A DNA stretch of 64,000 bases. Source: Aureimonas psammosilenae. GTDB taxonomy: Bacteria; Pseudomonadota; Alphaproteobacteria; Rhizobiales; Rhizobiaceae. A model generated the notes under the pieces. It was given only the letters and a program-made list of their open reading frames with translations. It searched no databases and was not told where the DNA came from. The position numbers and the translations under genes are program-made. Where the stretch lies: positions 248,001 to 312,000 of the forward strand of contig NZ_WEZG01000004.1 of NCBI RefSeq assembly GCF_009176975.1, written 5' to 3'. Shown piece after piece: positions 55,465 through 64,000 of the stretch (positions within the stretch are counted from its first letter, which is position 1; the number at the start of each line of letters is the position of its first letter).

Positions 55465-55530
55465 GGAGGTCGCACTCCTTTCGAAATCCGGAAAGGGTAA
55501 TCCGTCAGGCGGCTGCGGGTTCCAGCCGCG

Positions 55531-56253
55531 TCAGGCGGCAGGCGTCTCGGTCGCAGGCTCCAGATGGGAAAGCCACAAAGCGTCGCTTCCCAGCGTTCCG
55601 ATAAAGGCGCGATGGCGTTCGATCTCGTCCGGGGACAGGCGGCTGCCGAGCGGCACGGGGCGCGGCCGGATGCGGGACGCCCCGCCGGTTTCGCTGCCGC
55701 CCGCACCGTTGTCGCCGGCCGACACGAGGCCGAGCGCGGCCTGACGCCCGCCGATCAGCTCGATATAGACTTGCGCCAGAAGCTCGGAGTCGACCAGCGC
55801 GCCGTGCTTGTCGCGCTTCGTGGTGTCGATCTGGAAACGCGAGCAAAGGGCGTCGAGGGTGGCGGGGGCCATCGGGAACTTGCGCCGCGCCATCTGCAGC
55901 GTGTCCACCACGCCTTCCATGGAAATCGCCGGGCGCTGGAGACGCGCGAGTTCCGCGTTCATGAAGCGGATGTCGAAGCTGGCATTGTGGGCGATCAGCC
56001 TCGCATCGCCGAAGAATTCGAGAATATCCTCCACGACCTCGGCGAAAAGCGGCTTGTCGGCCAGCATCTCGTCCGAGATGCCATGGATCGCCAGCGCTTC
56101 CGGGTGAACCTTGCGGTCGGCAGGGCGGATGAAGCGATGGAAGCTCCGGCCGGTCGGGATATGGTTCCAGAGCTCGATGCCGCCGATCTCGATCAGGCGG
56201 TCGGCCTCGAATTCGAGGCCCGTGGTTTCCGTGTCGAAGACGATCTCGCGCAT
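55531..56253 (-). CDS. dnaQ: DNA polymerase III epsilon subunit
   Basis: 240-aa proofreading exonuclease of the DEDDh class. Exo I is FDTETTGLEFEADRLIEIGG, exo II HNASFDIRFMNAEL and exo III HGALVDSELLAQVY with the catalytic His in KRDKHGALVD. A C-terminal alpha-binding tail of about 50 residues follows. ATG 56253 is used. Runs after coaE on the same strand. Confidence 0.96.
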   Translation of the reverse strand: MREIVFDTETTGLEFEADRLIEIGGIELWNHIPTGRSFHRFIRPADRKVHPEALAIHGISDEMLADKPLFAEVVEDILEFFGDARLIAHNASFDIRFMNAELARLQRPAISMEGVVDTLQMARRKFPMAPATLDALCSRFQIDTTKRDKHGALVDSELLAQVYIELIGGRQAALGLVSAGDNGAGGSETGGASRIRPRPVPLGSRLSPDEIERHRAFIGTLGSDALWLSHLEPATETPAA

Positions 56254-56309
56254 GGAAAGAGATGTCGCGCGCCGCGCGGCGTCCCGCAAGGGGCCCCGGG
56301 CATCATCCC

Positions 56310-56888
56310 CTAGGAAAGCCGCTCCACCAGCGCCTTTACCTCGGCGCGCGTGGTCTCGATCCCCTTCGCGGTGTCGAGAACGAAATCGGCGCGGGCGCGT
56401 TTTTCGGCGTCCGGAACCTGCCGCGCCAGGATCGCCTCGAACTTTTCCGCCGTCATGCCGGGGCGAGCGAGAACGCGGGCGCGCTGGACGTCCTCGGGTG
56501 CAGAGACCACCAGCACCTTATCGACGCGCCCTTCCCCGCCGGTCTCGTAAAGAAGTGGAATGTCGAGAAGAACGAGCTTCTCGCCCTTTTCCCGCCTTGA
56601 GCCGAGAAAAGCCGCTTCCTCCGCCCTGACGCGCGGATGGACGATGGCCTCCAACCGCTTCACCTTGTTCTCGTGCCCAAGCACCTGTTGCGCCAGACGC
56701 ACGCGGTCGACCCGGCCCTCTGCCACCGTGCCGGGAAAGGCCGCCTCGATTTCGGCGGCGAGCGGGCCGGCATAAAGGCGGTGCACCGCCTCGTCGGCGG
56801 AATGAACGGGCACGCCCGCTTCGCCGAACATGGCGGCGACCGTGGATTTGCCCATGCCGATCGAGCCGGTGAGGCCGAGAACGATCAC
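56310..56888 (-). CDS. coaE: Dephospho-CoA kinase
   Basis: 192-aa CoaE, last step of coenzyme A synthesis. The P-loop is [19 protein letters not shown]; later motifs are [34 protein letters not shown] and [17 protein letters not shown]. The start is GTG 56888, overlapping the aroE stop as GTGA. The window thus holds both ends of CoA synthesis, coaA and coaE. Confidence 0.96.
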   Translation of the reverse strand: MIVLGLTGSIGMGKSTVAAMFGEAGVPVHSADEAVHRLYAGPLAAEIEAAFPGTVAEGRVDRVRLAQQVLGHENKVKRLEAIVHPRVRAEEAAFLGSRREKGEKLVLLDIPLLYETGGEGRVDKVLVVSAPEDVQRARVLARPGMTAEKFEAILARQVPDAEKRARADFVLDTAKGIETTRAEVKALVERLS

Positions 56889-57718
56889 GGGTTCGCCGCG
56901 ATATCGGCGAGGACGGCCTCCCGCAGCGCCTCGTCCACAGGGGGGCGGCGGCCGAACCAGCGCTCGAAGCCCGGCACCGCTTGATGGAGCAGCATTCCGA
57001 GCCCGTCGGCGGTGCGAAGCCCCCTCGCCCGCGCCGTCGCCAGGATCGGCGTTTCGAGGGGCACGTAGACGATGTCGGTGACAAGGGCGTGGTCGGGAAG
57101 CCTGTCCAGATCGGGCACGGCGAGTTCGCTGGCGGGAACCGTGTTGACGAGAAGATCGCAGGTCGGGAGTGCCTCGGTGATCCGCGCCCATTCGAGGGGA
57201 TGAACGCCCGGTCCGAAGGCTTCGCTCAAAGCCTCGGCGCGCGCCATTGTCCGGTTCGCCACATGAACGCGCGCGATGCCGCGGACGAGAAGCGCGTGGA
57301 CGACCGCCCGCGCCGCGCCCCCTGCCCCCAGCACCAAGGCCTCGCCCGCATCCCCCCAGCCGGGCAGGCGCTCGTCGAGATTGGCGGCAAAGCCGTGAGA
57401 ATCCGTGTTGCCGCCGACGAGCGTTTCGCCCTCGAACCAGAGCGTGTTCACCGCGCCGATGGCCTCTGCCGCCGGATCGAGGCGGGACGCGGCGCGATGG
57501 GCGGCTTCCTTGTGGGGGATCGTGACATTGCCGCCGGTAAAACCTTGGGCAACGAGGCTCGCGAAAAAGGCCGCCGCATCCTCCGGCGCGACCGCGATCC
57601 TCTCGTAGGAGCCGGCAAGGCCGAACGCCCGCAGCCAGGTTCCGTGGATCAGCGGCGAGCGCGAATGGCGGATCGGCCAGCCGCAAACGAAGGCTCTGGG
57701 GAAGAACGGGTCGGTCAT
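56885..57718 (-). CDS. aroE: Shikimate dehydrogenase
   Basis: 277-aa NADP-dependent enzyme of the shikimate pathway. The shikimate-binding [16 protein letters not shown] is at the N-terminus, followed by the catalytic Lys in [20 protein letters not shown] and the cofactor-binding [19 protein letters not shown] 57718. Overlaps coaE. Confidence 0.97.
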   Translation of the reverse strand: MTDPFFPRAFVCGWPIRHSRSPLIHGTWLRAFGLAGSYERIAVAPEDAAAFFASLVAQGFTGGNVTIPHKEAAHRAASRLDPAAEAIGAVNTLWFEGETLVGGNTDSHGFAANLDERLPGWGDAGEALVLGAGGAARAVVHALLVRGIARVHVANRTMARAEALSEAFGPGVHPLEWARITEALPTCDLLVNTVPASELAVPDLDRLPDHALVTDIVYVPLETPILATARARGLRTADGLGMLLHQAVPGFERWFGRRPPVDEALREAVLADIAANP

Positions 57719-57818
57719 GCTTCCCTTCTAGCGGGCGAGCGAGGAGGGAGACAATCGGCCTTCCGCTTCACCATCGCAGACCGTAGACTCCATCGCAGCC
57801 GGAGGGAGGACGAGCGTC

Positions 57819-58244
57819 GTGGATAAGGAGCACAGGAACGGCCCATGCCACTGCGGTTCCGTTCGGTTTCGCGTGCGCTTGTCGCAAGGTCTTGCAAGCG
57901 CGAGGCGCTGCAACTGCTCCTATTGTCGGATGCGCGGGGCGGTCGCCGTCACCGCCGGGATGGGCGATCTCGAAATCCTCGAAGGCGAGGATATGCTGAC
58001 GCTCTACCGGTTCAATACCGGTGCCGCGCAGCATTGGTTCTGTAGCCGTTGCGGGATCTATACCCACCACCGGCGTCGGTCGAACCCGGATGAACTCGGG
58101 GTCAACGCCGCTTGTCTGGAAGGCGTCAGTCCCTTCGATTTCACCGAGGTGCCGGTCAACGAAGGCGTGATCCATCCAAGCGACCATCACGGGCCGGCAC
58201 GTTCGCAGATCGCCGGCGTCCTGCGCTATTTTCCATCCGGCTGA
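57819..58244 (+). CDS. GFA family (glutathione-dependent formaldehyde-activating-like) protein
   Basis: 141 aa with the GFA zinc sites: CHCGSVRF, CNCSYCRM and FCSRCGIYTHH. The start is GTG 57819 (VDKEHRNGPCHCGSV). These small zinc proteins are annotated by homology to Gfa; formaldehyde activation is uncertain here. Divergent from aroE and convergent with maf. Confidence 0.88.
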   Translation: MDKEHRNGPCHCGSVRFRVRLSQGLASARRCNCSYCRMRGAVAVTAGMGDLEILEGEDMLTLYRFNTGAAQHWFCSRCGIYTHHRRRSNPDELGVNAACLEGVSPFDFTEVPVNEGVIHPSDHHGPARSQIAGVLRYFPSG

Positions 58245-58249
58245 AACCG

Positions 58250-58846
58250 TCACCCCTCGATCGCACCGAGACGACGAAGCTCGGCCAGAAGCGGCAGGAG
58301 CGGCAGGCCGACGATCGTGAAGAGGTCGCCCTCGATCCGCTCCATCAGTTGGATGCCGCGCCCCTCGATCTGGTAGGCGCCGACGCTGGTCAGCACCCCC
58401 TCGCCCGCCGCCGCCAGATAATGGCCGATGAATTCCGGCGAAAGATCGCGCATCGTGAGACTCGCCACCCCGACGTGACGCCACACCGCCTCGCCGTCGC
58501 GGGCGATCACCACGGCGCTGTTCAGGCGATGCGTCTGGCCGGACAGCGCCAAAAGGGTGCGGCGCGCTTCCTCCATGTCGGCGGGCTTGTGGAACACGTC
58601 CGGCCCGAGACTCAGCGTCTGGTCGGCGCCGATCACGAAGGCGTCGGGGTGCTTTTCGGAAACATCCACGGCCTTCGCCTCGGCCAGGATCTCGGCGACA
58701 TCCTCCGGCCCCGCGCCGGAATCCTTCAACGGCGCTTCCAGCGCGCGCTCGTCCAGCGTCGAGGGCACCACGTCCAACCGGAGCCCCGCATCCAGAAGGA
58801 GCTTGCGCCGGTGAACGCTGCCGGAAGCCAGAACGAGGCGGGTCAT
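58250..58846 (-). CDS. maf: Maf-family nucleotide pyrophosphatase
   Basis: 198-aa Maf protein, hydrolysing non-canonical or pyrimidine nucleoside triphosphates. The N-terminal [18 protein letters not shown] holds the phosphate-binding Ser/Arg, with [11 protein letters not shown] and [14 protein letters not shown] as further family motifs. ATG 58846 starts beside the origin region. In rhizobia maf and hemE are origin-flanking genes. Confidence 0.96.
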   Translation of the reverse strand: MTRLVLASGSVHRRKLLLDAGLRLDVVPSTLDERALEAPLKDSGAGPEDVAEILAEAKAVDVSEKHPDAFVIGADQTLSLGPDVFHKPADMEEARRTLLALSGQTHRLNSAVVIARDGEAVWRHVGVASLTMRDLSPEFIGHYLAAAGEGVLTSVGAYQIEGRGIQLMERIEGDLFTIVGLPLLPLLAELRRLGAIEG

Positions 58847-59106
58847 GAAAAGGGCTCCTTCGAATGGACCGGACAGGCTCGGCGACGGACTCGATTCGGG
58901 GTGGGAAGGCAAGGGGAAGCGGCAATCATCCCCCTTTTCCTTCGCCCCCTGTTGATGGCGGCGGGACAGCCAGGCACCTTTCCCGCCGCGTCGAGCGAGG
59001 ACGGGAAAAGCGCCGGTTTGTCCACATCGCGACGCAGTGCCTGCCCTGGTGAAGGGCGATTGTGGATTCCTGGGGACGAACCGCGCCGTCCTCCGTTGTT
59101 CAAGAC

Positions 59107-59115
59107 TTATCCACA
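59107..59115 (+). other. Perfect DnaA box
   Basis: TTATCCACA, an exact match to the 9-mer DnaA consensus, inside the maf-hemE gap. It is the only exact box I noticed in the region. Confidence 0.85.
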
Positions 59116-59291
59116 AGGGGTGGAAACGCGCGGCCTGTCGCAAGCTATTGGCGTGGCTGGCGAAATCGAACCTTCCCCCGATCCCGCCAGCCGCCCCGTC
59201 GATTGTCCCCCGGCAACGGCTGTAAGCGGCATTTGCGGTGGTGCCCTTGAAGCGGCGTGAATTCCGGCTATCCACCGACTCTAAGAAATAG

Positions 59292-59318
59292 AATCTCTCA
59301 AGAAAGAGATTTTAAGAT
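59292..59318. other. A+T-rich inverted repeat at the hemE edge of the origin
   Basis: AATCTCT-CAAGAA-AGAGATT forms a 7-bp stem within the A+T-rich stretch 59280-59318 that also ends in TTTTAAG. It is a candidate duplex-unwinding element, or the hemE promoter, or both. Confidence 0.55.
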
Positions 59319-59339
59319 GGGAAGGGAAGGAAAGCCGGC

Positions 59340-60371
59340 ATGGCGAAGCGACGGCTCATCCAAGTCCTCGAAGGCGAGAGGCTGACGCCTCCCCCGATCT
59401 GGCTGATGCGACAAGCGGGCCGTTATCTCCCCGAATATCGGGAAACGCGCGGGAAGGCCGGAGGCTTCCTCGACCTTTGCTATAATCCAGACCTCGCCTG
59501 CGAGGTGACGCTTCAGCCGATCCGCCGCTTCGGCTTCGACGCCTCCATCCTGTTCTCCGATATCCTCGTGATCCCGGATGCGCTCGGGCGGAACTTGCGC
59601 TTCGTGGAAGGCGAGGGACCGCGTTTGACGCCCATCACCGAAGAGGAGATCGGCAAGCTCGATCCCTCGCGCGGCGAAGAGCACTTAAGGCCGGTGATCG
59701 AGGCGGTGAGGCGCATCCGCGACAGCCTGCCGGACGAGACCGCGCTGATCGGCTTCTGCGGCGCGCCCTGGACGGTCGCGACCTACATGATCGCCGGGCG
59801 CGGCACGCCCGATCAGGCGCCGAGCCGGCTTTTCGCCTATCGCGCGCCCGACGTGATGGACCAACTTCTCGCCACCCTCGCCGATATGTCGGCCGATTAT
59901 CTGCTGCGCCAGTTGGAAGCGGGCGCGGACTGCGTGCAGATCTTCGAGTCCTGGGGCGGCGTCCTGGAAGAGAACTCGTTCCGCCGCTTTTCCATCCTGC
60001 CCACCAAACGCATCGTGGAGCGCGTCAGAGCGCGGCGGCCGGATGCGAAGGTCATCGGCTTCGCCAAGGGCGCCGGCGCGCTCCTGGAGGCCTATAAACG
60101 GGAAACAGGGGTGGATGCGGTCGGCCTCGACTGGACGGTGCCGCGCGAGGTCGGGCAGCGCCTTCAAGAACAGGGAACGGCCGTCCAGGGCAACCTCGAC
60201 CCGCTTCGCCTCGTTGCCGGGGGCCGGGCGCTGAATGAGGGGGTCGACGCCGTGCTCGACGCCTTCGGCCAGGGCCCTCTCGTGTTCAATCTCGGGCATG
60301 GCATCACGCCCGACGCACCGCTCGCCCATGTCGAGGCGCTCGTCAGGCGCGTGCGCGACTTCAAAGGATAG
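59340..60371 (+). CDS. hemE: Uroporphyrinogen decarboxylase
   Basis: 343-aa HemE, converting uroporphyrinogen III to coproporphyrinogen III. N-terminal [20 protein letters not shown] and the active-site Asp region [12 protein letters not shown] are present, with [16 protein letters not shown] and VNFGLDWTV-like [16 protein letters not shown] 59340 follows GGAAGG. First gene right of the putative origin, followed by hemJ. Confidence 0.98.
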   Translation: MAKRRLIQVLEGERLTPPPIWLMRQAGRYLPEYRETRGKAGGFLDLCYNPDLACEVTLQPIRRFGFDASILFSDILVIPDALGRNLRFVEGEGPRLTPITEEEIGKLDPSRGEEHLRPVIEAVRRIRDSLPDETALIGFCGAPWTVATYMIAGRGTPDQAPSRLFAYRAPDVMDQLLATLADMSADYLLRQLEAGADCVQIFESWGGVLEENSFRRFSILPTKRIVERVRARRPDAKVIGFAKGAGALLEAYKRETGVDAVGLDWTVPREVGQRLQEQGTAVQGNLDPLRLVAGGRALNEGVDAVLDAFGQGPLVFNLGHGITPDAPLAHVEALVRRVRDFKG

Positions 60372-60373
60372 GC

Positions 60374-60802
60374 ATGGATCTCGATCTCTGGATCAAGGCG
60401 TTCCACATCGTCTCGCTGATCGCCTGGATGGCGGGCATGCTCTACCTGCCGAGGCTCTTCGTGTATCACACGGAAGCGGGGCCCGGCACGCCGCAGGCCG
60501 AAACCTTCAAAGTGATGGAAAAGCGCCTGCTGCGCGGCATCATGACCCCGGCGATGATCGCCACCTGGGCCGCCGGCCTTTGGCTCGCCTGGAGCATGTA
60601 CGCCTTTCAGGGCGGCTGGCTCCACGCCAAGATCGCCCTCGTCGTGGCCATGAGCGGCCTTCACGGCTATCTCGCCGCGTCCGTGAAGAAGTTCGCCACC
60701 GATCGCAATACCAAAAGCTCGCGCTTCTGGCGCATGCTCAACGAGGTCCCGGCGCTGATCCTCGTCGCCATCGTCATCCTCGTGGTGGTGAAGCCGTTCT
60801 GA
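60374..60802 (+). CDS. hemJ: Protoporphyrinogen IX oxidase HemJ
   Basis: 142-aa four-helix membrane protein. The conserved His10 (WIKAFHIVSLIAWMAGMLYL) and LPRLFVYH, and the later Lys in LHAKIALVVAMSGLHGYLA, match HemJ, the oxidase used by bacteria lacking HemG and HemY. It starts 2 bp after the hemE stop, so haem synthesis genes are co-transcribed. Confidence 0.95.
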   Translation: MDLDLWIKAFHIVSLIAWMAGMLYLPRLFVYHTEAGPGTPQAETFKVMEKRLLRGIMTPAMIATWAAGLWLAWSMYAFQGGWLHAKIALVVAMSGLHGYLAASVKKFATDRNTKSSRFWRMLNEVPALILVAIVILVVVKPF

Positions 60803-60813
60803 GAAACGGGCGG

Positions 60814-61095
60814 ATGAGCCTTCCAACCAACAAGGACATCGTGCCGCCGGCGCGCCCGGCGGTGCCCAAGCATGTCGAGGAAACGGTCAAGCTGACCGGA
60901 ACCTTCGTCAACAATATCGCCGTCGGCATCACCCTATCGGGCGGGGTCGTGCCTTTGATCGGGCTGGCGCTCGGATCGCTTCCCGCCGGGACGTCGTTGT
61001 ATCTCATCGTCGGCGTGTCGGCCGTTTGCATCTTTGCCGGAACGGTCCTACATTTTCTCGCACGCCACTACGTTCGACAGGAGTTGAGCCGATGA
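60814..61095 (+). CDS. Small two-helix membrane protein
   Basis: 93 aa with a hydrophilic N-terminus (LPTNKDIVPPARPAVPKHVE) and two hydrophobic stretches (FVNNIAVGITLSGGVVPLIG and YLIVGVSAVCIFAGTVLHFL). ATG 60814 has AACGGGCGG upstream, 11 bp after hemJ. No family recognised. It overlaps the next tiny gene as ATGA. Confidence 0.72.
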   Translation: MSLPTNKDIVPPARPAVPKHVEETVKLTGTFVNNIAVGITLSGGVVPLIGLALGSLPAGTSLYLIVGVSAVCIFAGTVLHFLARHYVRQELSR

Positions 61096-61187
61096 GTGCG
61101 ACGGATCTTGCCCTGATCATGACCGGACCGGCGCTGCTCTTCATCGCCGGCGTCGCCACGATCGCGATCGCCAAGAGACTGCGCTGA
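61092..61187 (+). CDS. Tiny single-helix membrane protein
   Basis: 31 aa. The frame ATDLALIMTGPALLFIAGVA then TIAIAKRLR is one hydrophobic helix with a basic C-terminal end (positive inside). ATG 61092 overlaps the upstream stop as ATGA, which is the main support for translation. Unknown function; too small for homology by eye. Confidence 0.6.
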   Translation: MSATDLALIMTGPALLFIAGVATIAIAKRLR

Positions 61188-61412
61188 CACGGGATCGCGA
61201 AAGCACCGCTATCGCCGAAGACCGGAGCTGTCTTTTGGCGCTGGCGGAACTCCAGTGCCTTGCTACGCAAGGTTTGGAAAGTGGCGGAAGCGATCGTTCC
61301 AAGAACGAAATCCTGGCAGCCGCTCGCGCCCGCTACGCCTCTCACCCTTACGCTTTACCTCTGTGAAACCGGCGGAGCCTCTTCGCTCGAAGCCCCGCCT
61401 CCGCTTTCTCCG
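61188..61412. other. Intergenic stretch before the PQQ dehydrogenase stop
   Basis: 225 bp between convergent genes. I saw no gene or clear hairpin terminator. Confidence 0.4.
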
Positions 61413-63986
61413 CTATTCCTTCGGCAGTTTCCACGCGATCACGGCATCGCCGAGTTTGGTGCCGAAAGAGCCGTGGCCACCGGCCACCGCGAGAACATAC
61501 TGGCTGCCGTCGCGGCCCGTGTAGGTCATCGGCGTCGCCTGGCCGCCGGCGGGGAGGCGGCCTTTCCAAAGTTCCGCGCCGGTCTGGGCGTCGTAGGCGC
61601 GCAGGTAGTAATCCAGCGTGCCGGACAGAAAGGCGACGCCGCCTGCCGTCAGGATCGGGCCGCCGAGATTGGGAACGCCCATCGGGAAGGGGATCGGCAG
61701 GACGGGCATGGAATCGCGCGTCGTGCCGTTCTTGTGCTTCCACACGATCTTGCCGGTGGTGAGGTCCGCACCCGCCACATAGCCCCAGGGCGGCGACTGG
61801 CAGGGCAGGCCGATCGGCGACAGGAACGGCTTCAGCTCGATCGCGAAGGGTGCGCCGAAATTCTCGTTGAGGGCCGGCAGGTTGCCTTCCGGGCTCTGCG
61901 GGTTGACGTAGAGCCGGTCCGGGTTCTCGCGCGGGATCAGCTTCGACACGAAGGCGAGAGTGGTCGGCGTCGTGAAGGCGGTGCCGTTGCGCGGATCAAC
62001 CGCGATCGAGCCCCAGTTGAAGACGCCGAGATTGCCCGGATAGATGATCGAGCCCTGTTCGGAGGGCGGCGTGAAGCGGCCCTCGTAGCGATAACCTTTC
62101 AGCGCGATGCGGCAGGCAAGCTGGTCGAACATGGTCGCGCCCCACATGTCGCGGCCGGAAAGCGGAGCGGGATCGAAGGAAAGGGCGGATTTCGGCTGCG
62201 TCGGGTTGGTATGGTCGCCGCGCGCCGCGCCGCCGGGGGCGGGCACCTCGTCGATGGGCAGAACCGGCTCGCCGGTGCGCCGGTCGAGCACGAAGAGTTC
62301 GCCCTGCTTGGTGGGTTGCACCAGGGCCGGAACGCTTTGGCCGTTGATGTCGAGGTCGATCAGGCTCGGCTGGGCGGGAACGTCGTAGTCCCAAAGATCG
62401 TGATGCACGGTCTGGAAAACCCAGCGCAGCGCCCCGGTCTGGAGATCGAGCGCGATCACGGAGGAGGAGATGCGTTCCACTTCCGGGGAGCGGTTGCCGC
62501 CCCACTGGTCCGGCGGCTGGTTGCCCATGGGCGCGTAAACGAGGCCGAGCGTCTCGTCCACCGCCATGGTGGACCAGGAATTGGGCGAGTTCGGCGTATA
62601 GGTTTCCCCTTCCGGCAGGGGCTGCGTGCTGTCGGGCTTGGCGCTGTCGAAGGCCCAGCGCAGCGCCCCCGTCTCGGCGTCGTAGCCGCGAATGACGCCC
62701 GACTGCTCCTTCGTGGAAACGTTGTCGAGAACCGTGCCCGCCACCACGATCAGCCCGCGCGCCACCACGGCGGGGGAGGTCGAGTAATAAGCGCCGGGCT
62801 TCACGTTCGGCATCTGGCTCCAAAGGTCGATCTGCCCGGTGCCGTTGCCGAAAGCGCGGCAGACATGGCCGGTTTCCGGATCGAGCGCGATCAGGCGGCC
62901 GTCCGCCGTCGGCATGAAGAGCTTCGCCGGGCAGGCGGCGGCACTTTCGCCCGTGCTGGCTGCCACCGGCAGGCGCGCATCCTCGGTGCCGGAAGCGGCG
63001 GGCGCCGCCGTTTGGGCGGCGGCCGCGGGCGTTCCGTCCATCAGCGTTGTCGGAGCAGGGGCGGAGGCGCCGGTTTCGGCATCCTGACCGGCGGGGGCAG
63101 GGGGCACGTCATTGGCGGCGACCGCGCCCGTTCCCGCATGATAGGACAGGCCGCGACAGGTGAGGTGCTGCAGCGCGAGTTCGCCGCGTATCTGCGGCTG
63201 GTAGCGCCAGATCTCGCGGCCGGTTTCGGCGTCGAGCGCGATGACGTTCTGGTGCGGCGTGCACAGGAACAGGCGGTCGCCGATCTTCAAGGGCGTCGCC
63301 TCGAAGGTGGTTTCCTCGGGGTCCCCGGGCCCTTTGCGGTCGCCGGTGTTGTAGGTCCAGGCGACTTGGAGGCGCGAAACGTTTTCGGGCGTGATCCCTT
63401 CCAGCGGCGAGAAGCGCTGGCCGAAGCCCGTGCGCCCATAGGCGTGCCATTCGCCCGCCGGGATGGAGGCGGCGTCGGCTGGAATGGCCCCGCCGGCATC
63501 CGCCAGACGGCCCTCGATCCGCGTCGGGTCCTTGAATATGCTGATCCCCGCGACACCGAGCGCGAGGGCGAGCGAGGCGGTGAGAACCAGCCCGCCGCCG
63601 TGGAGGATGCCCGGCACCGTGCGCCGCCGGTCGAGAGCGTCGGCGACGCTCGGGCGGTCGAGCGAGCGCGTGATCCAGGGCAGAAGGAGGAGGGCGCCGA
63701 GCACCATCACCACGTCGCCGCGCGCGGCCAGCGGCCACCAGTCGAGCCCGACTTCCCAAAGCGCCCAGGCGAGGGTGGCCAAAACGAAGATGCCGTAGAC
63801 GACGAGCGCGGCGCCCGACCGCCGGGCGAGAAGAACCGCCGTCACCAGAAAGGCAAGCCCCGCGACGACGTAATAGGGCGTGCCGCCGAGCGCCACCAGC
63901 CAAAGGCCGCCGATGCCGGACGCCAGCCCGCAAAGGGCAAGAAGAACCACAAGCGTCCAAAGGACGATGTTGCGATGGCGCTGCAT
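61413..63986 (-). CDS. Membrane-bound PQQ-dependent dehydrogenase (glucose/quinate/shikimate family)
   Basis: 857 aa. Five N-terminal membrane segments (residues about 8-140) anchor an eight-bladed PQQ beta-propeller facing the periplasm. Motifs are AYGRTGFGQRFSPLEGIT, VHHDLWDYDVPAQPSLIDLD and PPWGYVAGADLTTGKIVWKH. It resembles Gcd and the quinate dehydrogenase QuiA. An Ala/Pro-rich segment of about 60 residues near 295-355 interrupts the propeller, where Gcd has a short loop. Electrons would pass to ubiquinone. PQQ synthesis genes are not in the window. Confidence 0.92.
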   Translation of the reverse strand: MQRHRNIVLWTLVVLLALCGLASGIGGLWLVALGGTPYYVVAGLAFLVTAVLLARRSGAALVVYGIFVLATLAWALWEVGLDWWPLAARGDVVMVLGALLLLPWITRSLDRPSVADALDRRRTVPGILHGGGLVLTASLALALGVAGISIFKDPTRIEGRLADAGGAIPADAASIPAGEWHAYGRTGFGQRFSPLEGITPENVSRLQVAWTYNTGDRKGPGDPEETTFEATPLKIGDRLFLCTPHQNVIALDAETGREIWRYQPQIRGELALQHLTCRGLSYHAGTGAVAANDVPPAPAGQDAETGASAPAPTTLMDGTPAAAAQTAAPAASGTEDARLPVAASTGESAAACPAKLFMPTADGRLIALDPETGHVCRAFGNGTGQIDLWSQMPNVKPGAYYSTSPAVVARGLIVVAGTVLDNVSTKEQSGVIRGYDAETGALRWAFDSAKPDSTQPLPEGETYTPNSPNSWSTMAVDETLGLVYAPMGNQPPDQWGGNRSPEVERISSSVIALDLQTGALRWVFQTVHHDLWDYDVPAQPSLIDLDINGQSVPALVQPTKQGELFVLDRRTGEPVLPIDEVPAPGGAARGDHTNPTQPKSALSFDPAPLSGRDMWGATMFDQLACRIALKGYRYEGRFTPPSEQGSIIYPGNLGVFNWGSIAVDPRNGTAFTTPTTLAFVSKLIPRENPDRLYVNPQSPEGNLPALNENFGAPFAIELKPFLSPIGLPCQSPPWGYVAGADLTTGKIVWKHKNGTTRDSMPVLPIPFPMGVPNLGGPILTAGGVAFLSGTLDYYLRAYDAQTGAELWKGRLPAGGQATPMTYTGRDGSQYVLAVAGGHGSFGTKLGDAVIAWKLPKE

Positions 63987-64000
63987 GGGCTCGACTTCCC

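Larger units (their letters stand above)
58847..59339. other. Likely chromosomal origin of replication (oriC)
   Basis: The 493-bp gap between divergent maf and hemE contains no gene and shows origin features: one perfect DnaA box TTATCCACA (59107-59115); degenerate boxes TTGTCCACA (59018-59026), CTATCCACC (59268-59276) and one reverse copy at 59061-59069; five GANTC (CcrM) sites at 58888, 58893, 59065, 59277 and 59291, where one or two would be expected at this G+C; and an A+T-rich unwinding-like segment next to hemE. Alphaproteobacterial origins adjacent to hemE are established in Caulobacter and Sinorhizobium. Confidence 0.85.

Overview
The window is about 65% G+C, densely coded and almost free of mobile DNA. 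Gene content and order point to an alphaproteobacterium of the Hyphomicrobiales (Rhizobiales); Aurantimonadaceae is a guess. The supporting features are a maf / hemE-hemJ origin region, the block aroE-coaE-dnaQ-secB-fxsA-timA-mltA-smr, hisF-hisE-coaA, a frcBCA fructose-type operon with a divergent ROK regulator, HWE-family histidine kinases, DUF1402, and a periplasmic glucan (opg) gene.

Layout. 1-4.8 kb: the 3' end of a sugar ABC ATPase and a sugar-acid catabolic set (UxaA/GarD-type dehydratase, Ldh_2 oxidoreductase, aldehyde dehydrogenase). 5.1-7.3 kb: tRNA-Arg(CCG) and minCDE. 7.5-9.2 kb: a DUF2147 protein, a Tat-exported superoxide dismutase and an FMN reductase. 9.5-14.8 kb: an oligopeptide ABC operon whose second permease gene carries a single-base frameshift. 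14.9-16.1 kb: a HicBA-like toxin-antitoxin pair and two small envelope proteins. 16.1-20.8 kb: frcA-frcC-frcB and the divergent frcR. 21-32 kb: mixed metabolism (5'-nucleotidase, GMC oxidoreductase, M20 peptidase, DUF1402 exported protein, Lrp regulator, Asp/Glu racemase, EgtC-like amidotransferase, MFS transporter) and a DUF4258/DUF2283 pair. 32.6-45 kb: a sensing region with a globin-coupled chemoreceptor, hslU, a LuxR-type solo, a response regulator, two divergent HWE kinases, opgD and a transmembrane chemoreceptor. 45-53 kb: a metallo-hydrolase, coaA, hisE, hisF, a VapBC pair, RNase D, an XRE regulator, smr and mltA. 53-64 kb: timA, fxsA, secB, dnaQ, coaE, aroE, maf, the likely chromosomal origin, hemE, hemJ and a membrane PQQ dehydrogenase.

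The strongest large-scale signal is the chromosome origin and partition region. The maf-hemE gap has a perfect DnaA box, weaker boxes, five GANTC sites and an A+T-rich segment beside hemE. Four near-consensus parS palindromes lie about 10, 12, 31 and 54 kb to its left. Two are inside coding sequence, in hisF and in the first codons of vapB. parA/parB and gyrB are not in the window.

How the genes work together: minCDE, parS and oriC serve division, segregation and replication. dnaQ, coaE, aroE, secB, hemE and hemJ are core housekeeping genes. The frc operon and the left-edge cluster import and break down sugars and sugar acids. Chemoreceptors, HWE kinases and the LuxR solo form an environmental-sensing region. 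Toxin-antitoxin-like modules are small insertions into this background.
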